A stretch of DNA of 64,000 nucleotides. Source: Oscheius tipulae (Eukaryota; Nematoda; Chromadorea; Rhabditida; Rhabditidae). Position numbers and translations under genes: made by a program. Shown piece after piece: positions 23,362 to 35,310 of this stretch; position 1 is the stretch's first letter; the number at the start of each line of letters is the position of its first letter. Location of the stretch: positions 5,890,001-5,954,000 of the forward strand of contig JASJZH010000005.1 of the NCBI GenBank assembly GCA_037178975.1. Reading direction: 5' to 3'. The notes beneath the pieces are model-generated. The model ran no database searches. It worked only from the letters and a program-made list of their open reading frames with translations, and was not told where the DNA came from.

Positions 23362-26300
23362 CTAAGCGTAGTAGACGGGAGCAATGACATTCTCGATCTG
23401 GTAGACGAGGTCAGGACCGAGGGTTTTACAGGTGAGAGTCCAGTTGTCCCTGTGGGAACTGCGGAACTCGCGGAGAACCTTGGTAGCTGCTACCTGAAAA
23501 TGGGGATATTTAATAGGATAATGAGACTGCCTACTTGGATCTGGGCGTTCCTACTGGAATACTGACAGATGGTCCGGATTGCCGGGACGACAAGAGCTGG
23601 TGTGCTGAAGGGGAAAGCTCCCACAATAGCACTGTATCCCAAGATTCCACCATGTTGTTGCCATTTACAGTCCTGCGTCAGCATGTTTTCCATTCTGTTC
23701 AGCAGATCCTGGTCCAGTTTGATGTAGTCGAAGTGAATCAGAGTCTCCAGACATCTGGCAGCTTCTTGTCGTACTTCGATCTGCTCATCAGCTAATGCGC
23801 TGTAGACCAGATTGGCAACCAGTTGTGGTCTGGCTCCTCTCTCGTACGTGAAGACGTTCGAGAAAACGATGACTTGGAAGAATTTGAGGACAGAGACCTT
23901 GGCCCTCCACAGACAGGTCCTCTCGTATGCCTGGAAAAGATTTAGCGTGTACAGTCATGAAGAGTCTTTCTATCTCTGTGATTCCGTCTGTCACAAGTTC
24001 AGCTCCCCCCTTCTTACCTCAATCAAAATATGCAGCAAACTATCGGCAAACTTCTCGTTGACCAGTAGTCCGGACATGTAGTCGTGAATCAGAACACTGC
24101 TGTTGGTCACAATGTCGTGATCCTTGAACGTGGCCAGATCACTCGACTCGTCGTCGTTGGAGTACTCCAATAGAGTAGGAATCAACTTGACTATGCCGGG
24201 TGTGAGACAAGTCATACACTCCTCGTAATACTGAAGAAGGAATTCCAGACAGCAGCGAAGATAGATTCGTCCCTGTCGATCCTCGTCCTCATCCAGCAGT
24301 TCCAGATTACTTTCACTCAACAGACTCCTCATTCCGGCCACATCAACCTCTCCGGCCATGTTCAAAACCTTCGACAGTGCCTGTTTCAGCTCCACCTCCA
24401 TAGCACTGCTCGACTGTGGCTCAGATTTAGTACTGGATGGTGTCTCAACCAGAGATTCGATCTTCTCCATGAACTTTTCCAGCCAGTAGTCAGTTCCTCT
24501 GAGACGGAAGCGCTCGGGGAGACCGGCAAAATCGTTGAAGAGATTGGCATCTTCGATGGTGGAGATGACCCGGAGTGCACTGAAACGGAGCATTGTGAAA
24601 AGTTCGAAACATAAACTCACTTGGATATTCCCACTCTCTGCATTTCCATCGTAGCCGTCGGGAGTTGCTTCCAAGCAATGTCAGTTATTCTCTTCCTGAT
24701 TTCCACATCTCTCCAATTCTTGGCTGGCAGTACTCCGCTCCTGACTGCTTGATGATAAGCACTGGGAGCTGGTCTCTGCATTCCGAGCAAGATTTGTTCG
24801 ATGAGCCAGAAGAAGCGACGAGGGTCCTCTCGTCCAAAGATCATTGGGAAGACGGACATCCAACATGTTTCAGCCTCGGAATTCAGATGATCTATCAAAC
24901 GGTCGATAGCCGGAGCTAGCCACTTCCACATAGAGTTGAGGGTCTCGAAGGGATAGTGCTTGGTTCCTTTGACTACTCCACAGAAGATGTCGGCGGCTGC
25001 TCGTTGTTCAGTATGCTAAAAAAAATAAGTGATACTCTTGTCCATGTTGGCATTGTTCAGCTGTCTCTTATTATATTACTTACCTTTCTTGAAGAGAGCA
25101 TCTTCTTCAGAGCTGCCAAGAAGTTTTCCAAAATCTTCGGACGATCGGGGAAGTTTCTCAGGACGTATTTGACCACTCGAAAAATGTTGTCGTCGATGCC
25201 TTGAGTTTCTTCCTTGTCCAGAATCAGGAGCTCAATAGTCGAATCGATATTCTCCTTGTGTTCGAAGAAGATGGCGATCAATTTTTCTGCCTCACAAAGT
25301 GGACCACGCTGGAGAGAGGGTTCGGGAGCAGGAACAGACAGCGTCGATGGCCACTTGTGACATCCGGACTGCTTCGATATAAATATGCAGCTCTGCCACT
25401 TCTCAGCTGTGTTAGGGAGGGTCTTAGAGTCGTAGGCCACACACAAATTGTCTTCTCTGATTCCGCAAAGGAGATCTGGATACTTTGAAGAGCGTTCGGG
25501 GCAAAGCCATTGAATTCTCTTGGTCTTCGGCTTATTCTTTCTCATCCAGTAGGCAAGTTCGTCGGCACAACGGTCACGGATATGAACATCGTCAGAGAGC
25601 ATCTTAGAGAGGATGATCTGAAATACCTGTAAAGACTGGAAAAAATAGTGACTTACCTTGATTGTAGCGGCATTAGCCTTAGATCTTTGGAACTTCCAAA
25701 GCATCGCTCTTGCCAAACGGATTCTCGTGTGATGAAGACTTTTGTCATAGAAGAGCTCAATTAGTGTAGAGACCAGCTTCTCCTTCTGCCTGACATTCAC
25801 AGGTTTATCACATAAGACAATCAAAACTCACGAGTCCAGCTTCACGATAGCCTCCCTTCTCTTTTCCCTAGCCCAGTCAATTTGTTCCTCAGTGGTGAAC
25901 TTTTCCCACAGTCCAGTCTTCGGCAGCTCGGTCCACCACTCTTTCGTGTAGTCCAGAAGTTCCTGACTCTCTGACTCGTCTCTCTCGACCGTGTTCTGCT
26001 TCAGCAGCTGAGCGTACATGTCATCCATGGCCATGTTGTAGGTCGGCCGGTCTCCAACAGGAATCTTGATCAGAGCTGGCCAAAGCATCGTTTTCTCCGT
26101 GATCTGGCAATTGGAAATCCACTTGTTGTCCCGGACGATATCCAGAGCAGCCTTGATCTTTTCCACCGAACTGTTCTTGTCCACAAAGACCAGGGAAATC
26201 TTCTCGACCACATCGATTCTTGCCTCGTAGTAGACTGTCACTAGATGGTTCAATTCGGTTCTGGCCGTATCTCTGACTTCTGGGTAGTCGTTCAAAGCCA

Positions 26301-29300
26301 GCTTGACCAGTTGGTCGAAAACTTTACGGTGGAACGGATAGTAGAAAAGACTCTCATCGGCGCAAACGTAATCCAGATGGATCTTGTAGAGGTAGCTGTC
26401 AAAGGCGTTTACCGTCAGCTTCTTTCCATTCATCATAGGGTCGTTGAGATGGGAGAAGATGTAGTCGGTCTGGTTCGTCATTGAACTCCTCTCTCCAGCA
26501 TCGATTCCTTTGTCGTCAATAATGTTCCTCAGCATGTTCGTGATTGAAATCAGAGCCTGGGTGTCTTCGGTTCCCTCTGTAAATGTCATATTCTCCAGAA
26601 GAGACTCCAGAGTAACAAAAAGAGTCTCGCGCACATTCGATCCATCAATGTAAGGAATGTCCCAGTACTTGTTCGTGACATGAGCGTGACTGAATCGAGC
26701 GAAAGGAAGAATCCTGTCCGAGATGTTCAGTGGATCAGTCTTTCCGGAATTGGGCATCGGAAGACAGGTCACAGCTCCACAATAGGCCATGTTGACTTGT
26801 TTCAGGTATCTTCTAAGGTCGTGGACGCTGACTTTCGTCGTTCTCATCTTCTCCAATAGTGGGAACATGAAGCGGGAGAGGATCTCGGCAACGACGTCTC
26901 TCCGACTCTCGTCCGGAACATGCCAGGCCAGACTGATCTCATGCTCTTGGTAGGTCATTCCCCAATCCTGAAACAGAATGGTTTAGTTTGGATACTTCTC
27001 CATACTTACACGAATCGGAACCCAATCCTTCAGAGATCGACTGAACTGATCGCCGAGGATCTGCTGCTGGATGGTGTAAATCCTCGAGAGCATGTAGAGA
27101 GCATACCACATGCCCTGACAGCCAATATCGTGGGCGAACTTGCATTCGCAATCGGTCAAAAGTTCGATAAATTCGAAACACATTGCTTTGTTCCGGACAA
27201 AAGCTTCCGAAGTTGTGCAAAATAGAGCGGAGGCCAGATTGATGAACCACAAGGCGGTCGAACTCAGATCTTTTTGGCGACGGACCTCGGCTGGAAAAGC
27301 GTAGAGACTAGAAAAGAAGGATGCTTACGTGTCAACAGAGATCTCAAATTCTTCAGCACGTACTGCGCAAATCGAGGCCAGTTTTCTGGACGGACAAAGA
27401 CGGCCTGAGCGACGACTCCGGTAGCAAGTTCCGTGGCGATGGCCGAATCGAACTCGTTACAGGCGACAAACTCGAAAATCTTGTCGATGAGTTTGGCAGT
27501 GATTTCGGGAGACGAGTTGCAGAGAAGAGCATTGATACAACAGTCAATGGCTCGACGGAGATTCTTTTCCTCTTCTCCAGTAGCGGTCGTTTCGTCTTTC
27601 AGACCTCCCAGAAGCTCCGTCGAGTTCTTTGGGGCGCAGACAGAGAGAGAACGGATGATGTCCAAGATCCTAAATCGGTTATTACGCAGTCACTATCACT
27701 CCAACTCACTTTTCCAAAATATTGTCAGTCAGAGCCGGTAGCCGAGCAGTCAACTGACACAGAAATTTCTCGTCCTCGGTCAAGTCGTCTCTCAACTCAA
27801 TACAAGAAGAACAGTCAATGTTGGGAACCAGCAAGAAAATCAAATTCATGTTCTGAACCTAGGCATTAAAAGCTAGGTCATAAATTAATACCTGGAGAGA
27901 GATTGAAGTCTTGGCCACATCGTTGATGTCAATGGCGCAAGTCAAAGCCTCCAGCAGGTAGATAAGATGGGGACGGATAGTTCGGAGTTCATTGCTGACC
28001 TGACTCTTGATGTGCTCGGACACGAACGGGTAGAAGTCGGGAACGTTGGAGTCCTGAAAGAGAGAAGGTTAGTCAATTAGACTCTCTATCTCTGCTCCAA
28101 ATTTTTCTTAACAGCTTTGACCTTCAAAAGTCTCACCTGTTCAACCCAGTGATCCAGCGGATCCTTGAACTTCCTGCCACTCTGATCAGCCGCGATCTGG
28201 TAGACCACCTCCACAAGACATTCCAGAGTGTTCAGAAGACGATGGGGCTCACAGACTGCGTCCAAAGCCGGGTAGGTACTGAAATTCCTGTTTTATAACA
28301 AACTCGTTTGACCTTACTGTTCAAGGAACCTTGGAATCACGAGATCCGGCTTCAATGCGGAGAGACCCATGAGGATCTTGGAGATTGACTGAAATGAAAA
28401 GTTTGAACATAAGAGATGGGCGAGACTTACGAATTTGTCGAAACTGATCTCGTTGTAGATTGCGATCAGAGTCGTCTGCAGCATGCTTTCGACGAACAGA
28501 GTAATGTCTTCGTCTTTGAGGTAGTACTCGGTCGGAACAGGTCTCTTGTGCTTCTTGATCCTCTCCTCGTAGACTCGATCCCGTACCGACTCACACAGTC
28601 TGTTCATGAAGACCAAAATGGCTTTGCTGTACTCGTCCGCATTGGACGGATGCATGAATGCCTCCAAACACTTCATGAGTCGAGAAAGCAGCGGCTGACA
28701 GCTGTTCGGACCGCCCAGAAGATCACCAACGAGGTCGGCAAAGGCAAGGATTGAGGCTGTTCCAGTTCCGTCTCCGACTGCAATCTTTCCGCCTCGGACC
28801 ACAAGCTGCATTGAGCGTAAGATTCGGATGAAGAGATCCTCGTAGATTGGGCTGATATCTCGGAAGTCGGGAGCCCAGTGGAATACTCTGAAATGAACGT
28901 TGTGACTATATTGAAACTGAACACACTGAGCAAAGAGGTACGGCAAGTCGTCGCCCCAGATAGCTCCCATCTCGACGACCTCGTAAAGCTTCCAGAGGCT
29001 GTCCCACCAGAAACCAGCTCCAAACTGACGATGTTCTTCCGCGTTCATTTGGGTTGGGAGGAAGCGGAGACAGAGGTCGAAGAACTTTTTGTCGTCGTTT
29101 CTTGGTGACAAATAGACTTGGAGCTCTTCCCAGATCAGCTTCGACTCTTCCAGGGGATAGAACCGTTTCAGCTTGTAGACAGCCGTCTGTATTTTTTCGG
29201 CATCGACTCCCTCAATCTTTCCGTATTTGGCGTGGTAGTACAGGTGGAAGACGGGTCTCCAGTCAAGAGTCATGTCCCGATAGGTCAGTCGAGACATTCC

Positions 29301-30389
29301 AATGATCACGTCCAGCATCCTGGCCGTCAGATAGATGATTTCTCTGTACTGTCCGGGCTTGGTCATAACCAAATGAAGGAACTTGATCAGACGGATAGCT
29401 TCGGGGATTGTGAAGCGCAGACCGTAGTTCTGGACAAATCTGAAAGAGTGGTGGTCAAGAGTTGAATGTGACACGGTCACCTGTTGAGATTACTGAGAAA
29501 CTGATACAGTCCGGGATAGGGCTCGTTGACCAGAACGGCGGTAACAGCTCCCGTTATGAGATAGTTGTAAAAGGCTGTCACGTACTTGAAAAGATTTTGA
29601 TTCGGATAACTTGCAGACTTACCGTATCCAGCTCCTCGAAATACGGCAAGAGAGCAACTCGAGCCTTTGGTCGAAGATAACCTCTGCTCATGAGAGAGTT
29701 GACAGTCAGTCGACCATCTACAACGACACAGCATGACTGAAAAAGAAATCGGTGAAGAAAGCATTTTGAATTGCCGCCAACTACCGTAACCTCCAAACCC
29801 GCGCATTCAGCGCAAACTTGAATGTTTGTGTTTCTATTTTCGGTTTTTCTTCTCCTTTTCCTACCTTCTTCTGTATGTTTTCCTACGGATATATCTTTGT
29901 TTTGTAGTCAAGTTTGTGGGTCATGTATTCAAGCAAAAATCGAAGGCCACGAATATATAGTGAAGTGGCAGTTGCTACAACGTCAAACTAACAGATTCCG
30001 CACAGACCTTTGATTTTGCAAGTCGCTTATTTATGTTCGGCGTATTATAGGGTCCACAGTAGCGAATTGGTAGCCAGGGACGATAAAGAATACCCATAGT
30101 ATCGGCAGAAAAGCTAGCAGCTAGACTAGAAGACCAAATGGGCGGAGCCTCTGTTGTACAAGTCTCTCACCCTGTGCTTTCGACTAACAGAGGCTATAGA
30201 TTTTAAGGGAAAAGTGGGAACAGAATACTTTTGACTAACCTGAACTGTTGAATTCTTCCTGTCGCCGTCCAAATGACCATCTTTCTGTCGCTTTACCTCG
30301 TAGGAGGCCGGGAGCTGTGGAGAGGACGCCTTCCTCTTTCTTTGTTCGGCAGCATATCTTCCCATTAGAGGTTCAACCTTAACCGCCAT
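23362..30389 (-). CDS. psme-4: Proteasome activator PSME4/PA200 (Blm10 family)
   Basis: Giant HEAT-repeat activator that caps the 20S proteasome. Seventeen exons on the minus strand: 30389-30240, 29736-29623, 29584-29481, 29439-28431, 28388-28318, 28278-28137, 28053-27892, 27858-27710, 27669-27329, 27290-27010, 26967-25832, 25789-25657, 25617-25084, 25015-24621, 24579-24018, 23930-23535, 23493-23362. Every junction keeps phase and the total is 1936 aa (vertebrate PA200 is about 1840). Conserved landmarks: ALLPYFEELD near the N-terminus, FIRILRSM, LVIPRFLE, TYPALDAV, DWGMTYQE, DSKTLPNTAEKW and the C-terminal PVYYA, an HbYX motif that docks into the 20S alpha ring. The first exon encodes RKRK and KRQK basic clusters, a likely nuclear signal. 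Start uncertain: an in-frame Met at about 30476 is an alternative. The 30-nt stretch 28888-28917 has GT...AG ends and could be a tiny in-frame intron. Confidence 0.93.
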
Positions 30390-31335
30390 TGAACAAAAAG
30401 TTTTAGCAATGGGGAGCAAGATTTTGTGATTGGGAATGCGAATAAAGCGATGCTTCATACTTTTCATTGCAACTGAAAGCAAGTGAAATCTATGGACACA
30501 AAGCTTCTATGCGCTTTTCTAGCGGAGGCAACCTCATTCTAAAAGATGCTAGGAACCGAAAAAGAATCACAAAAAGTCTATACGTGCCTGAGGTTGCCAA
30601 TTTTGTGTTAAAGTATTGTTCTTTTAAAAAAACATCCCCGATTGTCATCTATTTTCCTTTAACTGACTTGCTGTCTTCTTCCCAAGGGGAAAAATCATGC
30701 ATAGTGAACTTTTTTTTGGGTTTCGTAGGCTGGAGATTACGACGACCTCACTCAGAGACCTCTGTTATTACGTCAGGTGATGCCACTGTCGTGAGATGAT
30801 GAAACTCGTCGGGGAAGTCCCTCGTACAAAAAAGGGTCTAATTGCTGTTGTTGTTCTTACTAATGTTGCGGAAAGGGAAATACTTTATGAAAGTGACTTA
30901 TTAAAGTAGCTGAAGCAGAATATCATGGAAACTGAGGTTTTCTTTGTCAAATGTCAGTCATTTGGTTCGGAGTCCATCAGGATGATTTTTACTCAAAGTA
31001 TTTCTAGATTCGATCAAAGATGCAAACGGAAAAGGCCATAGACGAATTGTTGTTTTTGGGAAGACAAGTTTACGCAAAAATACGTTTCAAATGCCCGCCA
31101 TTGGACCCGCTGGCTGTCGTTTACCTGCGGAACTTGTCCAAGTCGTCACTTTTTAACTTTTTGAAACACTACAATTTAGTTTTTCGTACTTTGTTCCGTT
31201 TATGCGGTGAACTGTGTGTACAGGACCGGGTTTGAGAGCAAAATGGAACTTCCTGGGATTCGCTCTGATATAATTCTTGCTCTTTCTTTATTTTTCTCAG
31301 TGTTTTTCAGTTGACAAGCTTTCAGAGTTCTCAAA
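30390..31335. other. Divergent promoter region between PSME4 and the DUF2358 pair
   Basis: About 950 bp between oppositely transcribed genes. A plus-strand frame at 31020-31235 (71 aa, after a TTTCTAG acceptor-like site) has no recognisable content and could be a small exon or chance. Confidence 0.4.
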
Positions 31336-32303
31336 ATGGCTAGTAAATACGCTAGATTACTGTGGATAACCGCCAGACGGACTAGTTCATTGGCTCGAGA
31401 GCCTTCTAGACAAGCTTTGTTCCTAAATTCAGGTATTTCCCCTTCCATCGATATTTTAGGCATTCTTATCAAATAATTATAATGTTTCAGTATCTGCTAG
31501 AAATACCCCACTTCGACTCATCTCCTCCGCTCAAACTGACGACTCGTCACGATCTCCGGTCTCCGTGCCCACAAAAGAAACTCTTCTCAGGATCGACTGG
31601 ATGGTGGAAGCATTTGTAAGTCTTTTTTCATTATAAAACTAATACTTGAAGGCTCATCTTTTGTTCAAAGGCCATATAAATCGTTTTTTCGACATCTGCA
31701 AGGATGATGTCGAGCTGGACGACCGAATTTACAAATATAAAATGACCGGAGCGACGAAAATCTCCACGCACATTGGCAAATTTCGCATGTATTTCCGCAT
31801 GGCTTCCCCTTTCAACAAATTTGAGGTTTGTCCAGATTTATTATGCTTCATATAAAAGTAAATTCAGAGAATTGGTTCATGTATTTACGAGGGCGAGGAC
31901 GTGGTCGTGTTACTTTGGAAATTTACGACAGTGGAACCAAGTTTCTCGAATGTCTTCACTAACTATTTGCCGTCGTTTATCACGAGGAAGGAGGCCAAAA
32001 TGATCACCACGGAAGGAGCTCTTGATATTCACGTCAATTCTGATGGCCGCGTTTACAAAATTATCAACAGAAAGGTTTGTTTTTCAGTTGTTTTCCAGGA
32101 ATTTGTTACAAGATCGTTTCAAAAAGCTCTAAACAACTTTTCTCAAACACTTGCAGATCACGGCGGCCGACCGAGAAGGAGCCCGAGTGATGGCAAAAAT
32201 CAAGGAGGGACAGGAGGAGATCGAGAAGAAGAGAATCGAAAAGGAGTTGAGGGACCAAGGCGAAGCCATCGTCGAAGAGCAGAGGCGACGCGGTCACATC
32301 TGA
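31336..32303 (+). CDS. C6orf136/DUF2358-like protein, copy 1 (probably mitochondrial)
   Basis: Exons 31336-31432, 31491-31615, 31652-31825, 31868-32074 and 32157-32303 give 249 aa. The N-terminus MASKYARLLWITARRTSSLA is basic, Ser-rich and free of acidic residues, as expected for a mitochondrial presequence. The core (about residues 63-200) has the pattern of the DUF2358 (SnoaL/NTF2-like fold) family: a helix ending FFDICKDDVELDDRIYK, then IGKFRMYFRMASPF, the strand VVVLLWKFTTVEPSF, and DIHVNSDGRVYKIINRK. A charged, Lys/Glu-rich helix forms the C-terminus. The family has no established biochemical function. The 61 aa before the core are poorly conserved. It is followed after 126 nt by a second copy. 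Confidence 0.75.
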
Positions 32304-32429
32304 AAAAGATTGTACACATAGTGATCTAGAAAATAAGTTATTTACCAAATTATCGTGTTCATTGCCATTTTTGGTCATAGACCAGTCATATCTGCTCAAC
32401 TTGTTTGATCTCTAACCCTGTTTCCAGGG

Positions 32430-33387
32430 ATGATTCGAAGTCTATGCATGACCCGGGCACATTGTAACGGCCTTTCCTCAATTCGCTGGTTCTCGGCCGA
32501 TATCGACTTTTCACACGAGAAGCCAGCCCCTGAGCAGTTGGAACACGTCCAGAGGAGGGTCACTGAAACGGTAAATTATTTGTATTTGTTTCAATAATTT
32601 TTCTATCAGGTCCCCCTAATGTTCCGACAGCGTCTCGATTACACCTTCTACAGGAAGGACGTATTCTGTGACGATCAGGTCTTTCAAGTTCAGAAACGGT
32701 ACGAGTTCTGTCTTTTTCCTATTTATTGAAAAATTTTCAGCGGCATAGACGAGCTCATGGCGCATTTGGGCAAAATTAGTGTTTTCGGACAGTTCACGCT
32801 TCCTCACGTCGAGATGGAGGTATGTTTTCTGTATTCTGTTCGAAGAATGCGGTCGTTTGCACTCTGTATGAATGGTCCTGTTGCTAGATGCAGCCGAAAC
32901 CGATTTTCGGTCGCACTGGAATTGGAAATGCATCTATCCTTCGATTAAAATAATAATTTTCCAGGCGATCAGCGTAATTCCAGTCCTGGAAGACGGGACT
33001 GTTCGATGTCGCTGGCGCGTCAAATACGTCTCCTTCTTCCGTCTGCTCTCCAATCCACGCCTCTTCCGACAGCAATACCGACTCAAAAACGTACTTTCCT
33101 TGATTTTTCAGTACAAATACCCAAATTCATCCAGCTGAGCTGGTGGGACGGATATTCAGTTTTCACCGTCGACGGAAACGGCAAAGTATCGAAGCTCACA
33201 ATACAACGGGTAAGCCTTTGCTTAAAACTATCACAAAAAGAACATTTAGACGCAAAACGACGAGTCAAAACTCATCAAGGAGGGCGAAGTGGAGAAGTTG
33301 AAGAAGAAAATCGCTGTTTTTCGGCCACCGGAGCCCGGAGTCGTCAATTTTGTGAGGAGAGACGAGCGGAAAGTGGACGAAAAATAA
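32430..33387 (+). CDS. C6orf136/DUF2358-like protein, copy 2
   Basis: Exons 32430-32570, 32610-32698, 32741-32819, 32965-33090, 33135-33209 and 33250-33387 give 215 aa. The core aligns with copy 1 and with C6orf136: PLMFRQRLDYTFYRKDVFCD, HLGKISVFGQFTLPHVEME, the strand GTVRCRWRVKYVSFFRLLSN, and WDGYSVFTVDGNGKVSKL; this is closer to the family consensus than copy 1. Basic N-terminus (MIRSLCMTRAHCNG), then a lysine-rich tail. A TTTCCAG acceptor ends 2 nt before the ATG, and the distance to the upstream stop (126 nt) suits SL2-type trans-splicing in an operon. The fifth exon starts at the second of two possible acceptors; the first (after 33111) leads to an early stop. Confidence 0.8.
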
Positions 33388-33655
33388 GAATCTTGATCAG
33401 ATTAGGTTTTTAGCTTTAGCGTTGTTTGCTCCCTCTTATTCAGCTCAAATTGCTGCTCATTCGGGTTATTTTCTCGTTGATTTCATTTCTTTATACTGTT
33501 GCTCTAAATTATTAAAGTTTCTTTTAGACTTACATCCTTTTTTTCTATAAATTCCTGTTGGTTTATCGCCACCCTTTACCTCTTTTTTTTGTTTATTCAA
33601 TTTTTGTTGTACTCTGCCGGTTTTTCCCTACATAAAAGGCTTTTAGGGTTCAAAG

Positions 33656-35136
33656 ATGCTGTCTCGTCAGGCTATCCGCGGAGCCCATTCAGCTGCTGCC
33701 CAGGCTACCAAGGCCTCCAAGGTCTGTCTCATTTTATTTTCAATTATTTCAAATTTGCAGGGAGAGCAGGTTACAAAGTTGAGCAGCGGACTGACCGTTG
33801 CCTCGGTCGACAATTCGGGACCCTTGAGCCAACTTGTTCTGGCCTTCCGCGCTGGTTCTCGCTACGAAACGAACGCTCAGGCCGGTCTGGTCCATCATCT
33901 GCGCAATGCTGTCGGCACGGACTCGCAGAAATATCCGGGAACGAGTCTTATCTGGAGCACCGCGGCTGCCGGCGGAAACTTGGCTCGTTTTGGTTAGATC
34001 TAGCAATAAGTTCAACTCTTTAGGCCTCGTTTGCTACCCGTGACGTGTTCGGAGTCGCCCTGACTGTTCCTCGTGACCAGAGCTCCGTCGCCCTCTCGAT
34101 CCTCGGCCACATCGCCGCCAATCCCGCTCACAAGCCTTGGGAAGTCCAGAAAATCTACGACAGTCTGAAGGTCGACAACGCCTACAAACAGGCCTACAAC
34201 GTCGTCTTCGAAGACATTCATCGTGCCGCCTACCGCAATGGATCGCTTTCCCGATCCACCTTTGCTGCCAAGCACCAGATTGGCAAGATCTGCCATAACG
34301 GACTCCAGAGATACACCGTTTGTTCCTATTTGTACTATTTTTACAAATACAAATTAGGCGGAGCACCTTGTTGCCGGACAAGCCGTCCTTTTCGGCTCCA
34401 ACATCGAGCACGACCGTCTCGTCGTCTACGGAGACAGTCACGCTCCGATCCAGGCCGGATCCGGCAAATCTGCCGAAGCCAGTCCGTACAAGGGAGGCGA
34501 GTACCGTCGCAACGGAGCTGGAAGTTTGGCCCATGTCATCTTGGCCGGACAAGGAGCTTCTGGAAATGATGTCAAGGGACTAGCTACTCAGGCCGTTCTT
34601 CTGGCTGCTCTTGGACGTGACGCTTCTGTCAGGTTTGTTGGATTCATATTTTTATTCAGTAATGGCCTCAGATTCTCGAACATGGCTGGAAACGGAGTTG
34701 TCGCCAAGGCCGTCGGAGAGCAGGCAGCTGTCAGCTCTTTCCAGGCCGTCCACCAGGACTCCTCTCTGGCCGGTGTTTACATCGTCGCTGACGGAGCCAA
34801 GATCGCCAATGCCGTCTCTACGGCTGTCCAATCTCTTAAAAACTTCCAAGTTGGAAGTGTTGATGGTATTTTAAATGTTTTAACTTTTTACCAAGTGATT
34901 CAGTCGCCAAGAACCGTGCTGCTAACGATCTTCTCCGCGCCTCGGCTCACAGTTTCGAGAATTCGATTGAACGATCGGTCCAACTGCTGAACGGAGTCCA
35001 GGATGGAGCCATCCTCCAGGCCATCAACCAGGTTTCCGCCTCTGATGTTGAAGCCGCAGCCAAGAAGATCGCCTCGAAGCTCTCGATTTCCAGCTACGGA
35101 GCCATTCATCAAGTTCCTTTTGTAGATAGCCTCTAA
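33656..35136 (+). CDS. ucr-2: Cytochrome b-c1 complex subunit 2 (core protein 2, UQCRC2)
   Basis: Core-2 subunit of mitochondrial complex III, a catalytically inactive M16 (MPP-like) protein. Exons 33656-33721, 33761-33982, 34024-34317, 34358-34632, 34672-34865 and 34904-35136 give 427 aa. The start MLSRQAIRGAHSAAAQATKA is a mitochondrial presequence; then VTKLSSGLTVASVDN, LAFRAGSRYETNAQAGLVHHLRN, ATRDVFGVALTVPRD, and a second M16 half (GEYRRNGAGSLAHVILAGQG). The zinc-binding HxxEH motif is degenerate (LVHHLRN), as expected for Core 2. The intron 33983-34023 needs a GC donor (TTG/GCTCGT) to keep the conserved frame; both nearby GT donors shift the frame and give a stop. AATAAA at about 35206-35211. 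Confidence 0.92.
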
Positions 35137-35310
35137 TCCCGTCTTGTTTCTCCTTCTGAAAGTCGTTTTTTAGGCTCCAAAAGAGATCTTATCCATCTGA
35201 CATAGAATAAAATTGTATTATTGTTTTACCTCTACAAATCATTATGGCTCTCGGGTCTGTGATATTTTTGCCACTAAAACTGTTTGATAGTAACAAATTT
35301 AGCTCTTCAA

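Noticed and set aside
31020-31235. 71-aa plus-strand frame between PSME4 and the DUF2358 genes
   Set aside because: No domain, no clear upstream or downstream exon; chance frames of this length are common here.
33112-33134. First possible acceptor (TTTTCAG) of the fifth exon in DUF2358 copy 2
   Set aside because: It gives a stop after eight codons; the next acceptor at 33134 restores the conserved WWDGYSVFTVDG block.
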